Assembly: GCF_963169125.1 (NCBI RefSeq)
Contig: NC_084797.1
Coordinates: forward strand, 104,867,868-104,931,867
Length of the DNA: 64,000 bases
Reading direction: 5' to 3'
Source: Humulus lupulus
Lineage: Eukaryota > Streptophyta > Magnoliopsida > Rosales > Cannabaceae
This document shows, piece by piece, positions 54,523 through 64,000 of the stretch. A model generated the notes under the pieces. It made no database searches and was not told where the DNA came from. It saw nothing but the letters and a program-made list of their open reading frames with translations. The position numbers and the translations under genes are program-made. How positions within the stretch are numbered: position 1 is the first letter of the stretch; every line of letters starts with the position of its first letter.

Positions 54523-54875
54523 ATGCTTATTAGCATCATTATTGCCTATGAATGCAAGGGAACCGCTTATTAGCATTGTTATATGGACATGTAGGTCAGG
54601 ACACGCATGTTAGCGTTATTATTTGCATATAGGCCAGTAAATACTTATTAGCACTATTAATACTGGCAGGGGTTAAAGAACATGCTTACTAGCATTACTA
54701 TACATGTATAAATGCTTGAATATGCTTGTTTACATTATTAATTGCTTATGAATGTCATAAATGCTTATTAGCATTGTTATTTTCTGATGAATATCACGAA
54801 GTGTTTATTAGCACCATGATTGAATGTATTACGTGCGGGCATGCTTATTAGCATTGCATTTTTTGGTTTGTTCGG
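54523..54875. repeat. Nine-unit 40-bp tandem repeat in Tek-C leader
   Basis: Unit starts at 54523, 54563, 54604, 54641, 54682, 54722, 54761, 54801 and 54841 (spacing 37-41 bp). Each starts with a version of ATGCTTATTAGCATTGTTAT followed by a diverged half. It lies between PBS and gag ATG. Confidence 0.85.
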
Positions 54876-54959
54876 TCTTGGACCGTGAGGTGGCAAGAGG
54901 TATAGTTATTACTTACCTAACGACCAATTTGATCACTGCAAACTAGAATAGTTATTAGT

Positions 54960-55948
54960 ATGCTTCCTCAAAGGTCAGAGAGGTTGGCTGGCTAAGAGAT
55001 ACTGGCCATGGAAAATAATGACTAGGGCCAGCCCCCACTGCCAACTCCATGAAATTGGCACAGGTGCTTGCTGATATGCAAGCCAAATTACAGAGGCAGG
55101 ATGATGAGATTTGTCTCTTGAGACAACAATAGGTTCTAGCAAGGCACCTACAATCCTTGGTACCAACAGTATTACAGCTAGAGGTACCAGCGACAGTACA
55201 GCCCATGTAGGGGAAGATAAATTGGAACCTCTGTATGAGAGGTTCGGAAAACAGTACCCTCCAATTTTTTAGGGAAGCTCAAACAATTGAAGGCTGAATA
55301 GTGGATGACTATGATAACCACCATCTTGGATTTCATGAGGGTAGGTTGTAATGAGAAAGTCACCTACAACACCTACTTGTTTCGGGAGAATGCTCAAATA
55401 TGGTGGGAGGTGGTTTTCCAGACTAGGGAAGTGAACATTATGGAATGGGAGGAATTCAGAACTCAGTTCAATGAGAAATTCTACAATGACACAGGTATAG
55501 CTGCGAAGATTGAAGAGTTCAGTAAGTTACTTCATGGCAACATGACAGTAACTGATTATGCCTTGAAGTTTGACAAATTGGCAAAGTTTTTCGGGGATCT
55601 GGTGCCCACTCATGGGACCAGGAGAGAGAGGTTTCACTAGGGGCTATAGCCTATGATAGCTTGGGATGTTCGTATTACTACTATGCCAGGGGTGAATACC
55701 TATGCAAAGGTTGTGGAGAAGACGCTTATAGTTGAGAGCGCCGAGAATAAGATTTGGCGTGAGAATACGGCTAGACGGGATTCTAGGAGGTCAGGATCTC
55801 CATTTTTAGGCTTCGGTAGGGGCCCAGGCCCTAGTGACCAAAAGAGAAAGATTTTAGATACAATTTCAGCTCCATGGCCAGATAGAAGGCCACATGGTAT
55901 ACAAATAGGCCGTCAGGGTGGGGGTGACACCTGGAAAGCATTCCCAGA
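54960..55948 (+). pseudogene. gag: Tek-C gag
   Basis: ATG at 54960 gives MLPQRSERLAG, then a stop; the basic start suits chromoviral gag. After a damaged segment it reads MTMITTILDFMRVG, ENAQIWWEVVFQTREVN, FRTQFNEKFYNDTGIAAKIE, GNMTVTDYALKFDKL, stops near 55640 and 55650, and VVEKTLIVESAENKIWREN. It ends in the basic linker GGGDTWKAFP and then joins LTR sequence, so the zinc knuckle and everything after it are missing. The capsid core resembles Tek-A gag more than Tek-B gag. Confidence 0.75.
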
Positions 55949-56405
55949 TATGCATGACTAGATATGCATGTTTAGGTGTATTAAATATGCATGTGGGCTC
56001 ATTTCTTGCATGGAAATTTTCATAGTTTTGCCTGTTATGGGTATATTTGGCATATATCTGATATATGTGTGGGACCACATTATATGTGGATATATCTGGG
56101 TTACTCGGCATGAGACGATCCTAGGGAGCAAGTTACCGGGAATGTCACAAAAGCATCTAATACCCTACTCGGGGTGAGTCGAGGGGGTATTTTTGGTATC
56201 CAGTACATTACCAGGTTATCGGGTAACGTGAATGAATATTCAGGGATATTTTCGGTATTAGTGAGATTAGGAGGGAATTTTGGGAATTTTAACCATATTG
56301 CCCTCAGGGACGTTTTTGGTACCTCGAGGATCGGGATTTGCTTAAGGTTACTAAGAGTCTATGTAAACCTCAGAAACACTCAAACACGTTTACATAACTC
56401 TCTCA

Positions 56406-56443
<38 letters not shown>

Positions 56444-56952
56444 CATACTCTCCCTCTTTCAATTCCTTTGGAATTCTCGTGAGTTAGGAGGAATCGAGGA
56501 TAGCTTAGGCTCGGGTTGCTTGGGGAAAGCTTAGAATCGCTTAGGGGAGCAGATGTAACGATTTCTAGCCTTAAATCTCTGTGTTTTCTGGTTTTCAATT
56601 AAGTTTTTGGAGTTCTGGAAACTCGGTTTGATAGGGTTTAGGCAAAGCTTTTACATGGGTTTTGATGGTTTTGGGCTATTGAATTGATTGGGAATTTTAC
56701 TTTTGAGTTTTAGATGTTTGGATAAGATTTTGGTTGGTTTTAACTTGAAGAAATCAGGGAAATTTATGAGTTTTCTTGGCGAGTTGCGGGCCTGTTCTTG
56801 GGGTGCCGCGACTCTCATGAACAGGAAGAAGAAGCCGGTGCCTTTGGGTCATTTGAGTCGCAGCGCGTGTTAGGGCGCGCCACGGCGCGTGTCGAATCAT
56901 AGGAGAGCTTGGGCTCTCTGACTTGTGACGGGTCGCAGCTCCTTTTTTTTAG
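55949..56952 (+). mobile_element. Tek-C 3' LTR, 5'-truncated, fused to gag
   Basis: From ATATGCATGACTAGATATGC onward it follows the 5' LTR from 23895 for about 1 kb (GCATGTGGGCTCATTTCTTG, CTACTCGGGGTGAGTCGAGG, GGTTATCGGGTAACG, CT-rich leader, AACAGGAAGAAGAAGC). The first ~350 bp of U3, the PPT and all of pol are missing. The right side ends in a T-run near 56950 against the minus chromovirus fragment, so its end is lost too. Confidence 0.8.
56410..56441. repeat. (CT)n microsatellite, about 15 units
   Basis: Uninterrupted CT dinucleotides in the LTR leader. The equivalent place in the Tek-C 5' LTR (24355-24375) has only a short imperfect run, so it expanded in this copy. Confidence 0.9.
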
Positions 56953-58203
56953 CAGCTTCCATCTCCCAGGTTGCCTTTTCAATCTCATGGTCACACCAAT
57001 GTACCTTTACCAAAGGTATTATTTTGTTTCTTAACACCTTATCTTTCCAATCCATAGTTGTGATCGATTTTTCCTCATAACTCAGCTGAGGATCTATGCA
57101 AAGTTCATCGTAACTTAGCATATGAGTGGGGTCATTCACGCACTTCCTCAAGGTTAGTCGATAAGGTTGCCTTCCCAATGCATTCCAAAACCTCAAACGC
57201 TCCTCTTAGTGAAGTTATCTTTTGCAATACCTTGTCCCAAACTTCAAATTATAATGTTCTCCATCGATGATTGACATACTTACGTTGTCGATTAGTGGAG
57301 GTCTGTAACCTCTGATGAGTCAACCTAATGTCCTCCATAGCTTGGTGTACCTTTTTTGATCCCAAGAATTTCCTCTCACCATTCTCATGCCATTGGATTG
57401 GAGATCGCTACTTTCTTCCATATAGTGCCTCATACGGAGCCATATTTATCGAGTCATAATAGCTATTGTTGTCGGTGAACTCAATTAATGGAAGTTTTAC
57501 ACTCCACGAACCTTGAAAATCCAACACACAATCTCTCAACATGTCTTCCAAGGTCTGAATCGTTCGTTCGCTCTGGCCATCCGTCTGTGGGTGGAAGGCA
57601 GTACTTAACTTGAGTTTTGTTACCCATCCCATTTTCATTCTCTTCTAGAACATTGAGGTAAATTTCCTATCACAATCAGAAACTATGTAATTGCACTATC
57701 TCAGAAAAGTACATATCTGCCAACTTATTTGCATCATCCGTCTTAATGGATAAGAAATGAGTGGATTTTGTGATTCTATCCACGATAACCTAGATTGCAT
57801 CGTGCTCTTTCGAAGTGTGTGGTAACCATGGTGACCATTTACCATTTCCACTCAAGGATCTCTAGCAGCTGCAGTAACTCTGTGGGTCGTTGATGCTCAG
57901 CCTTGGTTTGCTGACACGTCAAATAGTGTGCCACATACTCTTCTACATCTTTCTTCATTCCTACCCACCAAAAGTATCTTTTGAGATCTTGATACATCTT
58001 AGTGGTTCCCAGATGCATAGCATAAGAAATATTATGAGTCTCATAACATATTTCTCTCTTGATCTCCTTATCATCAGGCAGGCATAGTCAACCCTTGAAA
58101 CCCAACACTCCATCCTCCGAGATGTGAAACCCTTGTCACATGTCTTTCGTAGTCTCATGCACCAGTCGATGGATCCACGGATCTCCGAGTTGTCCCCCTT
58201 TTA
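56953..58203 (-). pseudogene. Chromovirus integrase and chromodomain fragment (minus)
   Basis: Reading leftwards from 58200: HETTKDM, PDDKEIKREICYETHNISYA (zinc module His), KRYFWWVGMKKDVEEYVAHY and LTCQQTKAEHQRPTELLQ. The core segment with two catalytic Asp is largely unreadable. It continues [40 protein letters not shown], a deletion, then PLVKVHWCDHEIEKATWEME. It is related to but distinct from Tek-A. It is cut at the right by SIRE-S and at the left by the Tek-C LTR. Confidence 0.75.
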
Positions 58204-60179
58204 TGTTAGGATTAATGCCCTAAAATAATGTAAAGACATTTTATTGGTTTTAAATAAAAGTACAATTTTATTATATTTGAATGTTATAATTATTGTTTGA
58301 ATTAATTATATAATAATATCAGGAAAATTCCCTATTCATTAATGAGAATATGATCTTGTGTTAGTACGAGAAAATTACGATCATGTATAATGAATAAAAT
58401 AGTCAGTCACATATTAATGTAAGGAATCTTTAATGAATGGTTACTAGTATGGTTTTCTAAGCATACGAGATGCAAGTAATCTGGATTCGGAATACCTTAT
58501 GTGGATAGACATCTTAGTAAAGGTGTTGTTTATAATAGAGATTATATATGACTGGACCAATGAGAATTAGTTATCTTTATAAACTTGTCGTTTGACATAA
58601 AGATTTAATTCTTGTCATAATAATTGATCATTTGTAGATCAGTCTAAATCCTGAGTATTCGTGAACTCTTGTTTATGTTTATTGGATCTTTTGATTCTCT
58701 CGTTAAGGTCTCTTAGAATAATGAGACTAATGACTTTTGTTTTGGAGATTCAATATCATGGATGGCTGGGAATATGAATTACAATATTGGAATCCATGCT
58801 TTCCTAATGGATCGAATATTGGTTCCCTTAAGGGTTGATTATGGAACTGAATATTTATTGAGCTCAAATCTATACTTATATTATAGATTATTTATTCGCT
58901 AGTGAATTAATTGTACTTAAGGATAAAGAGGTAATTAGAAGGGTAAAATTGTAATTTTGACCAGCTCTAATTAACGAACTAATAGACGGAGGACAGAACT
59001 TCATCTATTGATTATAGCAATGGACTACTAGATAAAACTTTGTAAATATAATTCTATAAATACTTAGAGTGCAATTCCATATTTATAGTGGAGTGCTCAT
59101 GGAATTAATACACAAGATTATTAGATTAAAGAGTTTTATTAATAATCTGGTTTATTGGAGCTTCGTAATATTGGTCCATGGTCCCAAAACACCTCTATCC
59201 TACACTGCCAAGGGTAAGAAAGTCAAAAGAAAGATTTGTTACGAGAAATGACTAAATTGCAAAGGAATTAGTTTTCCAAGTTAAGGAAATAATTATTTCA
59301 TAATTATGCATAATTAATTATTTGTGAATTAAATAATTATTTAACTATATAGTTTTTATTTTGAAAAACTATAGGTTAAAATTAATATTAATCTTGTTTG
59401 GATTAATATAAAGAGAGAAAATAAAAAATATCTTATTTATAATATGATATTTATTTATTTAATTTAAAATTGATATTTTAGAATAAAGTTAATTTTAAAT
59501 TAACTGATATTTATGTTGGAATAAATATATTGTCTTAAAAGTTAATTAAATAAACAAATGAAAAATTAGGGCAACCCTAGCATTAGGGATTTTATCAGTG
59601 GGATTTGAATTTTGAATTTCAAATAAATTTGTTTAATCAATTATTTAATTATTCATTTTAAATATGATTTAAATATATAATTAAATGAAAATATCTAATC
59701 AGTTTTAAATCTATTAAATAAATATTATTTAATTATATTAAATATCTTTATAAATCTAATATACGTGACATTTAGAAAAATTATGGATAACCAAACTCTC
59801 TATCTAAAGAGATAGTTTTCTCTGAACCTGAAAACTATTCTAAATCTTCTCTGTCAAAACTCTCTATATCTCATGTGTTGAGTACATCTACGGAGTCACA
59901 GAAATCAACATTTTGAATCCTACGTTCCCACACATCTTTGTGTGTTTGAGGATTGGTCTGGAATATTAAGGTGTAAGATCTCAGAACACTGGATATGAAG
60001 ATCGTTAATTTATACAAAAAGACTCAAGGACACTTGATATACTACAAGAGGTAATCCTGCTCAATTTCTATGTGATTTAATATTTAAATATGTATATGAT
60101 CTTCGTTGGTATTAATATTTATTAAAATGGGTCCATATATTTTGCTCCGTACATTCGATTTGATCATTTAACACCAACA
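58204..60179 (+). mobile_element. SIRE-S LTR (Ty1/copia-like)
   Basis: 1976 bp, TGTTAGGATTAATGCCC...ACACCAACA, TG...CA with matching short inverted ends. TATA box TATAAATA at 59055-59062. The R/U5 region has TATCTCATGTGTTGAG and TGTGTGTTTGAGGATTGGTC, shared with the minus fragment at 18957-19890. The direct neighbour is a PBS-like sequence, so this is a 5' LTR. The partner LTR is not in the window. Confidence 0.75.
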
Positions 60180-60180
60180 A

Positions 60181-60193
60181 TTGGTACTAGAGT
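60181..60193 (+). other. SIRE-S primer-binding site
   Basis: TTGGTACTAGAGTAG, one base after the LTR; differs from TTGGTATCAGAGC at several bases but is in the right place. Confidence 0.55.
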
Positions 60194-60454
60194 AGTTTAT
60201 ACATATGTATATATATATATTAAATACTGTGTGGGTTGCTTGCATTTGTTATATGTATGTTGGTATGTATATTGAATGGATGGATATGTTATTTGAATGT
60301 ATGGTTGAATGATGGATCGTTAATTATATGGTGCTATATTGTTAGGGATTTTATTTTTTTTTCTAGATCTTGTGTAAGCCAAAAGGGCATAGGATTTTTG
60401 TAATTTTATTTCTTGAAATTTAAATTGAAAAATCTTTACACAAAGAACATCAAG

Positions 60455-60765
60455 CGGACCCGAGCCACCAGCAATGGCAGCAGCCCAAGCCCTCTTTGCC
60501 ACCTGCGCACAACCACGCATGGCCCCCGCACCAGCCTGCACACACCCCTGTGCACCCACGCCCCTACACATGCACGCCTAGCCCCGCGCTTGCCTGCGCG
60601 CATCCCTGCGCACCCTAGTCGAGCCACTACTGCCTACCTGCGCCTGCGCCTGCACACCCCCCTGTGCGCGCCCCTGTGTGCCAAGCCTGATGCGCCTACA
60701 TGGCTAGCCGCCCATTCCGAGCTTGGCACCTTGTGCCGCCGGCCCTAGGGCACCATTTTGGTGCT
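60455..60765 (+). other. GC-rich block with Pro/His/Arg/Ala-rich frame
   Basis: A sharply bounded GC- and C-rich stretch in AT-rich surroundings. Plus frame 60413-60748 (111 codons) gives repetitive THAPTHARLAPRLPARIPAH-like sequence; the minus frame 60436-60627 is open too. Repetitive CACCCCTGTGCGC / TGCGC motifs explain both. It has no domain. It could be captured foreign sequence or a C-rich expansion. Confidence 0.5.
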
Positions 60766-61740
60766 CAAAACCCTAGATCCTAAAGTTGTTATAAAATATC
60801 TTTTATCTAATTAATTTTTTTAGAAAATTAAATATCTTTTCATTGGTTAAGATATTTTAATATTCTAAGTTTAAATAATTAGTTGATTGTGATTCTTTAA
60901 TTATGTAAATTCAACTAAATTAAAAAAGATGACAAAAATGGTTATTTAATTAAAAGTTAGTTTTAATTAAATAAATTAATTTGAAAATTTGTTTCTAATT
61001 AATAAGTTGGGCAAAACAAAGTTCCTAAAGCTTAGGAAGAAAGCCTAAAGGAGAGAAGGAGCATTCTTAGAGAGTCTTGAAATCTACATAGCTTAGATTG
61101 TAATTCTATTTCTAATTTTTTTCAAAGGGTTGTAAATCTTAGAAATACCCATTAGTACTCGGTTCATCATTTATTGTTTATTTATTGTATTTATTTTAAT
61201 AAATATTCATTGATGTTTGATTGATAACATGATCATGCATTAGTCAATTACATGTCATTCATGAAACCCCACACAGTTTCTCATTAATTATGCATCTTTT
61301 AGAAACATGATTATCTAGCATTGTCCTATTTGTTTATATGAATTCATTTTGGTGAAATCAATTGCATGTAAACTATTAAGTATTAAACTCGTCAAACTTC
61401 GTAACTCACACCATAATGAAGGGGATAGTTTTTATAGGCCTTTTAAGATAACCAACTTTATGTAAAAAGCGTTTTAGTAAAGTTAGATGAATGTAATGGG
61501 TAATTATTTAGATCACAGTAATTATAGAAATAAGCTCTTTCATAATTATATTTTTCTAATTAATTACATTCATAGGGTTATTAAGAAAACTAGTAATTAA
61601 TTTAGAATTAATTGATTACTTTATATAAACACATTTAATCTAAAATAGTAAGTGGGAGAAGGAGAACATCTCAATGTGACCTATGGTCTCCATTATTAGT
61701 ACAATATCGTGAGATATGAATAGGGCCTCGGGGCGGCTTT

Positions 61741-63759
61741 GTTTCTGTAGTGCACCAATTTTTTTTTTAGTTATTAAAATTTTTGTGTTTTATTTTATTT
61801 AATTGTTAAGTGTTGTGATTTATTTTTATTTATTTGTTAAATGTGTGATTATTTTATTTAATGGTTTGTTTATTTTATTTAATTGTTAGAATTGTTTGGT
61901 AGGATTTTTGTGAATTGATTTGTTGAATGATATTTATTAATTTATTTTTAAAAATGTGATTATTTGAGTTATGGTTGAATGTACTAAGGCGCATGGTAGG
62001 TAGTGATGCACCCTATTGATTTAGTGTGTGCAAGTGCATGGTAGCATGATGCACATATGTAGAATTTTCTACATACTTTATACTTTCCTTCTATTAGATT
62101 TTTATTTAAATTAATTTATATAAAAAAATTTAAAGAACAGGGAAACAAAGGGTGTGGACATGTAGCACATAGTGGGAAAGGGAGAGTATTTATTCCATTT
62201 ATTTTATTAATCAAATAAATTAAAAATAAAGTGATAAATGCCATTTTGGGTAAGGGTGTGATCATATTCTTATCTTCTACCAATTATAATAAAAAACAAA
62301 TAAATAAAAAAAATTAAAGGGAGATAATTAAGAATAGCAAACTTACCTTTTGGTGTGTTAGTCTATTTTGGGCCATTTTAGAATAAAAGGGAAGAGAGGA
62401 AAAATGGAGAGCATTATGCTCTTGGCTGTCGTGTGTTAGAGAGAGGAAGAGAGAGAGAGTGTGGCATGATAGAGAGAGAAGGAGAAGGAAGAAAGGAAGA
62501 AGAAGGAGAAGAGAAACCAAGTCTAGAGTATGTTTCTTTGTGATTTTGTTTGTCTATTCTTTTCCTTTGATTCTTGTGATATTGACTTTGTTTCTATTGT
62601 GTGTTGTTGAATCTTTCTTCTTCTCATGGTGGATTTCATAAAAAAGAAAACCCTAGGCTTTAACAAGAGGTGGTAAATTTTGGGTGTTGATCAATTTATG
62701 TTCTTGATTCTACAATCAAGAGAGGTATCAAATCTCTAACCCTAGTGTTATGATGTTCATGGATTGATGGATATTTTTTTTATATTTTGATGCATGAGAA
62801 AATAGGCCTAGGCATGGGCATGGGTTTATGGTATTTTGGTTTGTTCTTATGGTTGTGTATTTAAAATATGTGTAGTGAGATGATTATTGAAATATGGTGA
62901 TTATGATATGTTGTTCAAAGTTTTCTATGGTTAAATGATAGGTATGTTTTGGCTTAAAGATTTTATGTAAAAGTGTACAAGGGTTTAAATTTGTGATCTA
63001 CGAAAAGTGATGATGAGTATTTAATAATAACATGAAAAGAATTGGTTATTTTGACTAAGTGTGTTTTGGCCTTGGGTGATGCTCAAAGAATGATGGTTAT
63101 TTTTTATTTTATGTTTAATGTCAATTTAATCTTAGAAATCATGATAGGTTGTGGTAAGATCTTGAATGAATTTTTTATGGTTTTGTTTCTTTGGAATAAT
63201 TGCATGATAATAATATATTAAGAGTATATTTTAGGACAAGATCAAAGATGATTATTTGTTCATGACTTGTGAATATGGTTCAAGGTGGTTGATGATTTAT
63301 TGTGTGCTAAATTGTAACATCTATAATAATAAAAAAGGGTGTAGAAATACGCTAGGGTTGTGTTGGAATATTGTTACATAAATAAGCATGAAATTTTGAG
63401 AAATATAATGAAAAGAATGAATTTCATGATTTAATGTGCTTGCTGATTTTTGTACAAAAAATGGTGTTGTATATGATGAGAATAATTTTTTGAGTGCTTA
63501 AATAAATTTTGCAAGTGTTTTAATGTTATAGGAAATTAAATGGGAAATTAAAGATGCCTTGAAATGATATTTTGTCTAAATAATTACCTATAGATTTTTT
63601 TTTATATTTTTGAGAAAATATGAGTTTTTAAAAAAATATGAATGGTGATTTCGAGGTTAAAAAAAATAAATAAATAGTTGCTGGAATTTTAATAAAAAGT
63701 GAAGTTGTGTTTTTAAATAAAAGAGAATTTTGTGTATATGTTGAAATAAATTAACACCT
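61741..63759. other. AT-rich region, unassigned; possible LTR
   Basis: No coding. A purine-rich GA leader (62385-62520: GGAAGAGAGAGAGAG ...) is followed by AAAACCCTAGGC (62645) and GGTATCAAATCTCTAACCC (62723), the style of a transcribed LTR leader. The phrase GCGCATGGTAGGTAGTGATGC (61989) recurs in altered form as GTGCATGGTAGCATGATGC (62034). No terminal repeats or TSD were found. Confidence 0.35.
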
Positions 63760-64000
63760 GTTGACGATAAGAACTCGTCAACGATTTAAGGTTAGAAAAA
63801 TCCGATTATTCTACAAAAGATAGCTATGTATAAGATAGAAAGAACTTGAATCAACAGAGAAAATCGAACTCCAATGGAACAATGATCATATATTTCTTAC
63901 GCGTCTCTCATACAATTAGTTTTCCAACCCCTCAACCTTAGGGGTTGATGCCTACTTATAGGTGGGCTCTATTGGCCCCTGATACAAACAAGTCCCAGGA
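63760..64000 (-). mobile_element. Minus LTR fragment at right edge (Tat-L-related)
   Basis: Begins TGTTGACGATAAGAACTCGT, compared with TGTTGACGCAGTTCTTCGCC at 65. TTTTCCAACCCCTCAACC and ACTTATAGGTGGGC follow, as in the LTRs at 65-811 and 18775-18956. It opens with a small hairpin TTGACGA...TCGTCAA. It runs off the window, so the element itself lies to the right or is a solo LTR. Confidence 0.5.

Larger units (their letters stand above)
23547..56952 (+). mobile_element. Tek-C: chromovirus remnant hosting the whole nest
   Basis: Outermost element of the nest. Its parts are a 5' LTR in two pieces (23547-25687 and 53917-54300), a degenerate PBS, a leader with a 40-bp repeat, gag (54960-55948), and a truncated 3' LTR (55949 to about 56952). 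Protease, RT and integrase are missing. Tek-B (25688-53911) sits inside the 5' LTR. The right end is a junction with an unrelated minus chromovirus fragment. Confidence 0.75.
60180..61740 (+). mobile_element. SIRE-S internal region, no recognisable gag-pol
   Basis: After the PBS the sequence is AT-rich with one GC-rich block (60455-60765), then noncoding AT-rich DNA. An AGTGGGAGAAGGAGAAC purine tract at 61652-61668 could be a PPT, but no LTR start follows. No capsid, protease, integrase or RT motifs are seen in 1.5 kb, so this is probably a non-autonomous or deleted element. Confidence 0.45.

Noticed and set aside
54523..54875. CRISPR-like array in the Tek-C leader
   Set aside because: The spacers are diverged copies of one another; it is a tandem repeat in a retrotransposon leader.
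58204..60179. Solo LTR with TSD
   Set aside because: The left flank (TTTTA-type) and right flank (ATTGG) do not match, and a PBS-like sequence follows, so it is a 5' LTR.
60436..60627. Minus-strand 63-codon frame in the GC-rich block
   Set aside because: Both strands are open because stop codons are rare in GC-rich repetitive sequence.
62314..62641. Ser/Leu-rich minus frame and Arg/Lys-rich plus frame
   Set aside because: Both are translations of a GA-rich tract.

Overview
The window is plant nuclear repeat DNA, almost certainly from a eudicot. I see no convincing intact host gene, rRNA, tRNA gene or CRISPR. Nearly all of it is LTR retrotransposons, most decayed and nested in one another, as in pericentromeric or other heterochromatic DNA. 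The species cannot be read from the sequence. Working names used below: Tat-L, Tat-R (Ty3/gypsy, Tat lineage), Tek-A, Tek-B, Tek-C (Ty3/gypsy chromoviruses resembling Tekay/Del), Ath-D (Athila-like non-autonomous element), SIRE-S (Ty1/copia-like LTR unit).

Layout. 1-811: minus-strand 5' end of Tat-L, running off the left edge. 812-2311: unassigned AT-rich DNA with traces of minus-strand coding. 2312-17733: Tat-R, plus strand, with a truncated 5' LTR, gag, protease, reverse transcriptase, two RNase H domains, integrase, an antisense ORF and a 738-bp 3' LTR. Tat-R is interrupted by a minus LTR (10437-12651) and a solo LTR (14484-16993, TSD AGTGT). 17734-19890: Ty1/copia debris with a MITE. 19891-23546: probable large LTR remnant.

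23547-56952 is a nest. The LTR of Tek-C (23547-25687 plus 53917-54300) is split by Tek-B (25688-53911, TSD TATGT). Tek-B is itself split by three insertions: Ath-D at the gag start codon (28815-35185, TSD ATGCC/ATACC), a solo LTR of the Tek-A family in gag (35768-38156, TSD GTTTC), and Tek-A itself in integrase (41404-51208, minus strand, both LTRs present). The order follows: Tek-C is oldest, then Tek-B, then its three insertions. Ath-D LTRs differ by only about 16 substitutions in 1907 bp, so it is the youngest datable insertion.

56953-58203: minus-strand chromovirus integrase/chromodomain fragment, cut by SIRE-S (LTR 58204-60179, internal region from 60180). 61741-63759: AT-rich, unassigned, LTR-like in places. 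63760-64000: start of another minus LTR at the right edge.

How the parts work together: each element family once encoded gag (particle), protease, RT/RNase H (cDNA synthesis primed by a host tRNA at the PBS) and integrase. Every coding region here is broken, so any mobility would need helper proteins. The most unusual structures are a gag fragment embedded in the Tek-C LTR that shares a junction with a gag-LTR fusion 32 kb away; a nine-unit 40-bp repeat in the Tek-C leader; the antisense ORF of Tat-R; and premature stops in Tek-A pol that are nearly all C-to-T changes.
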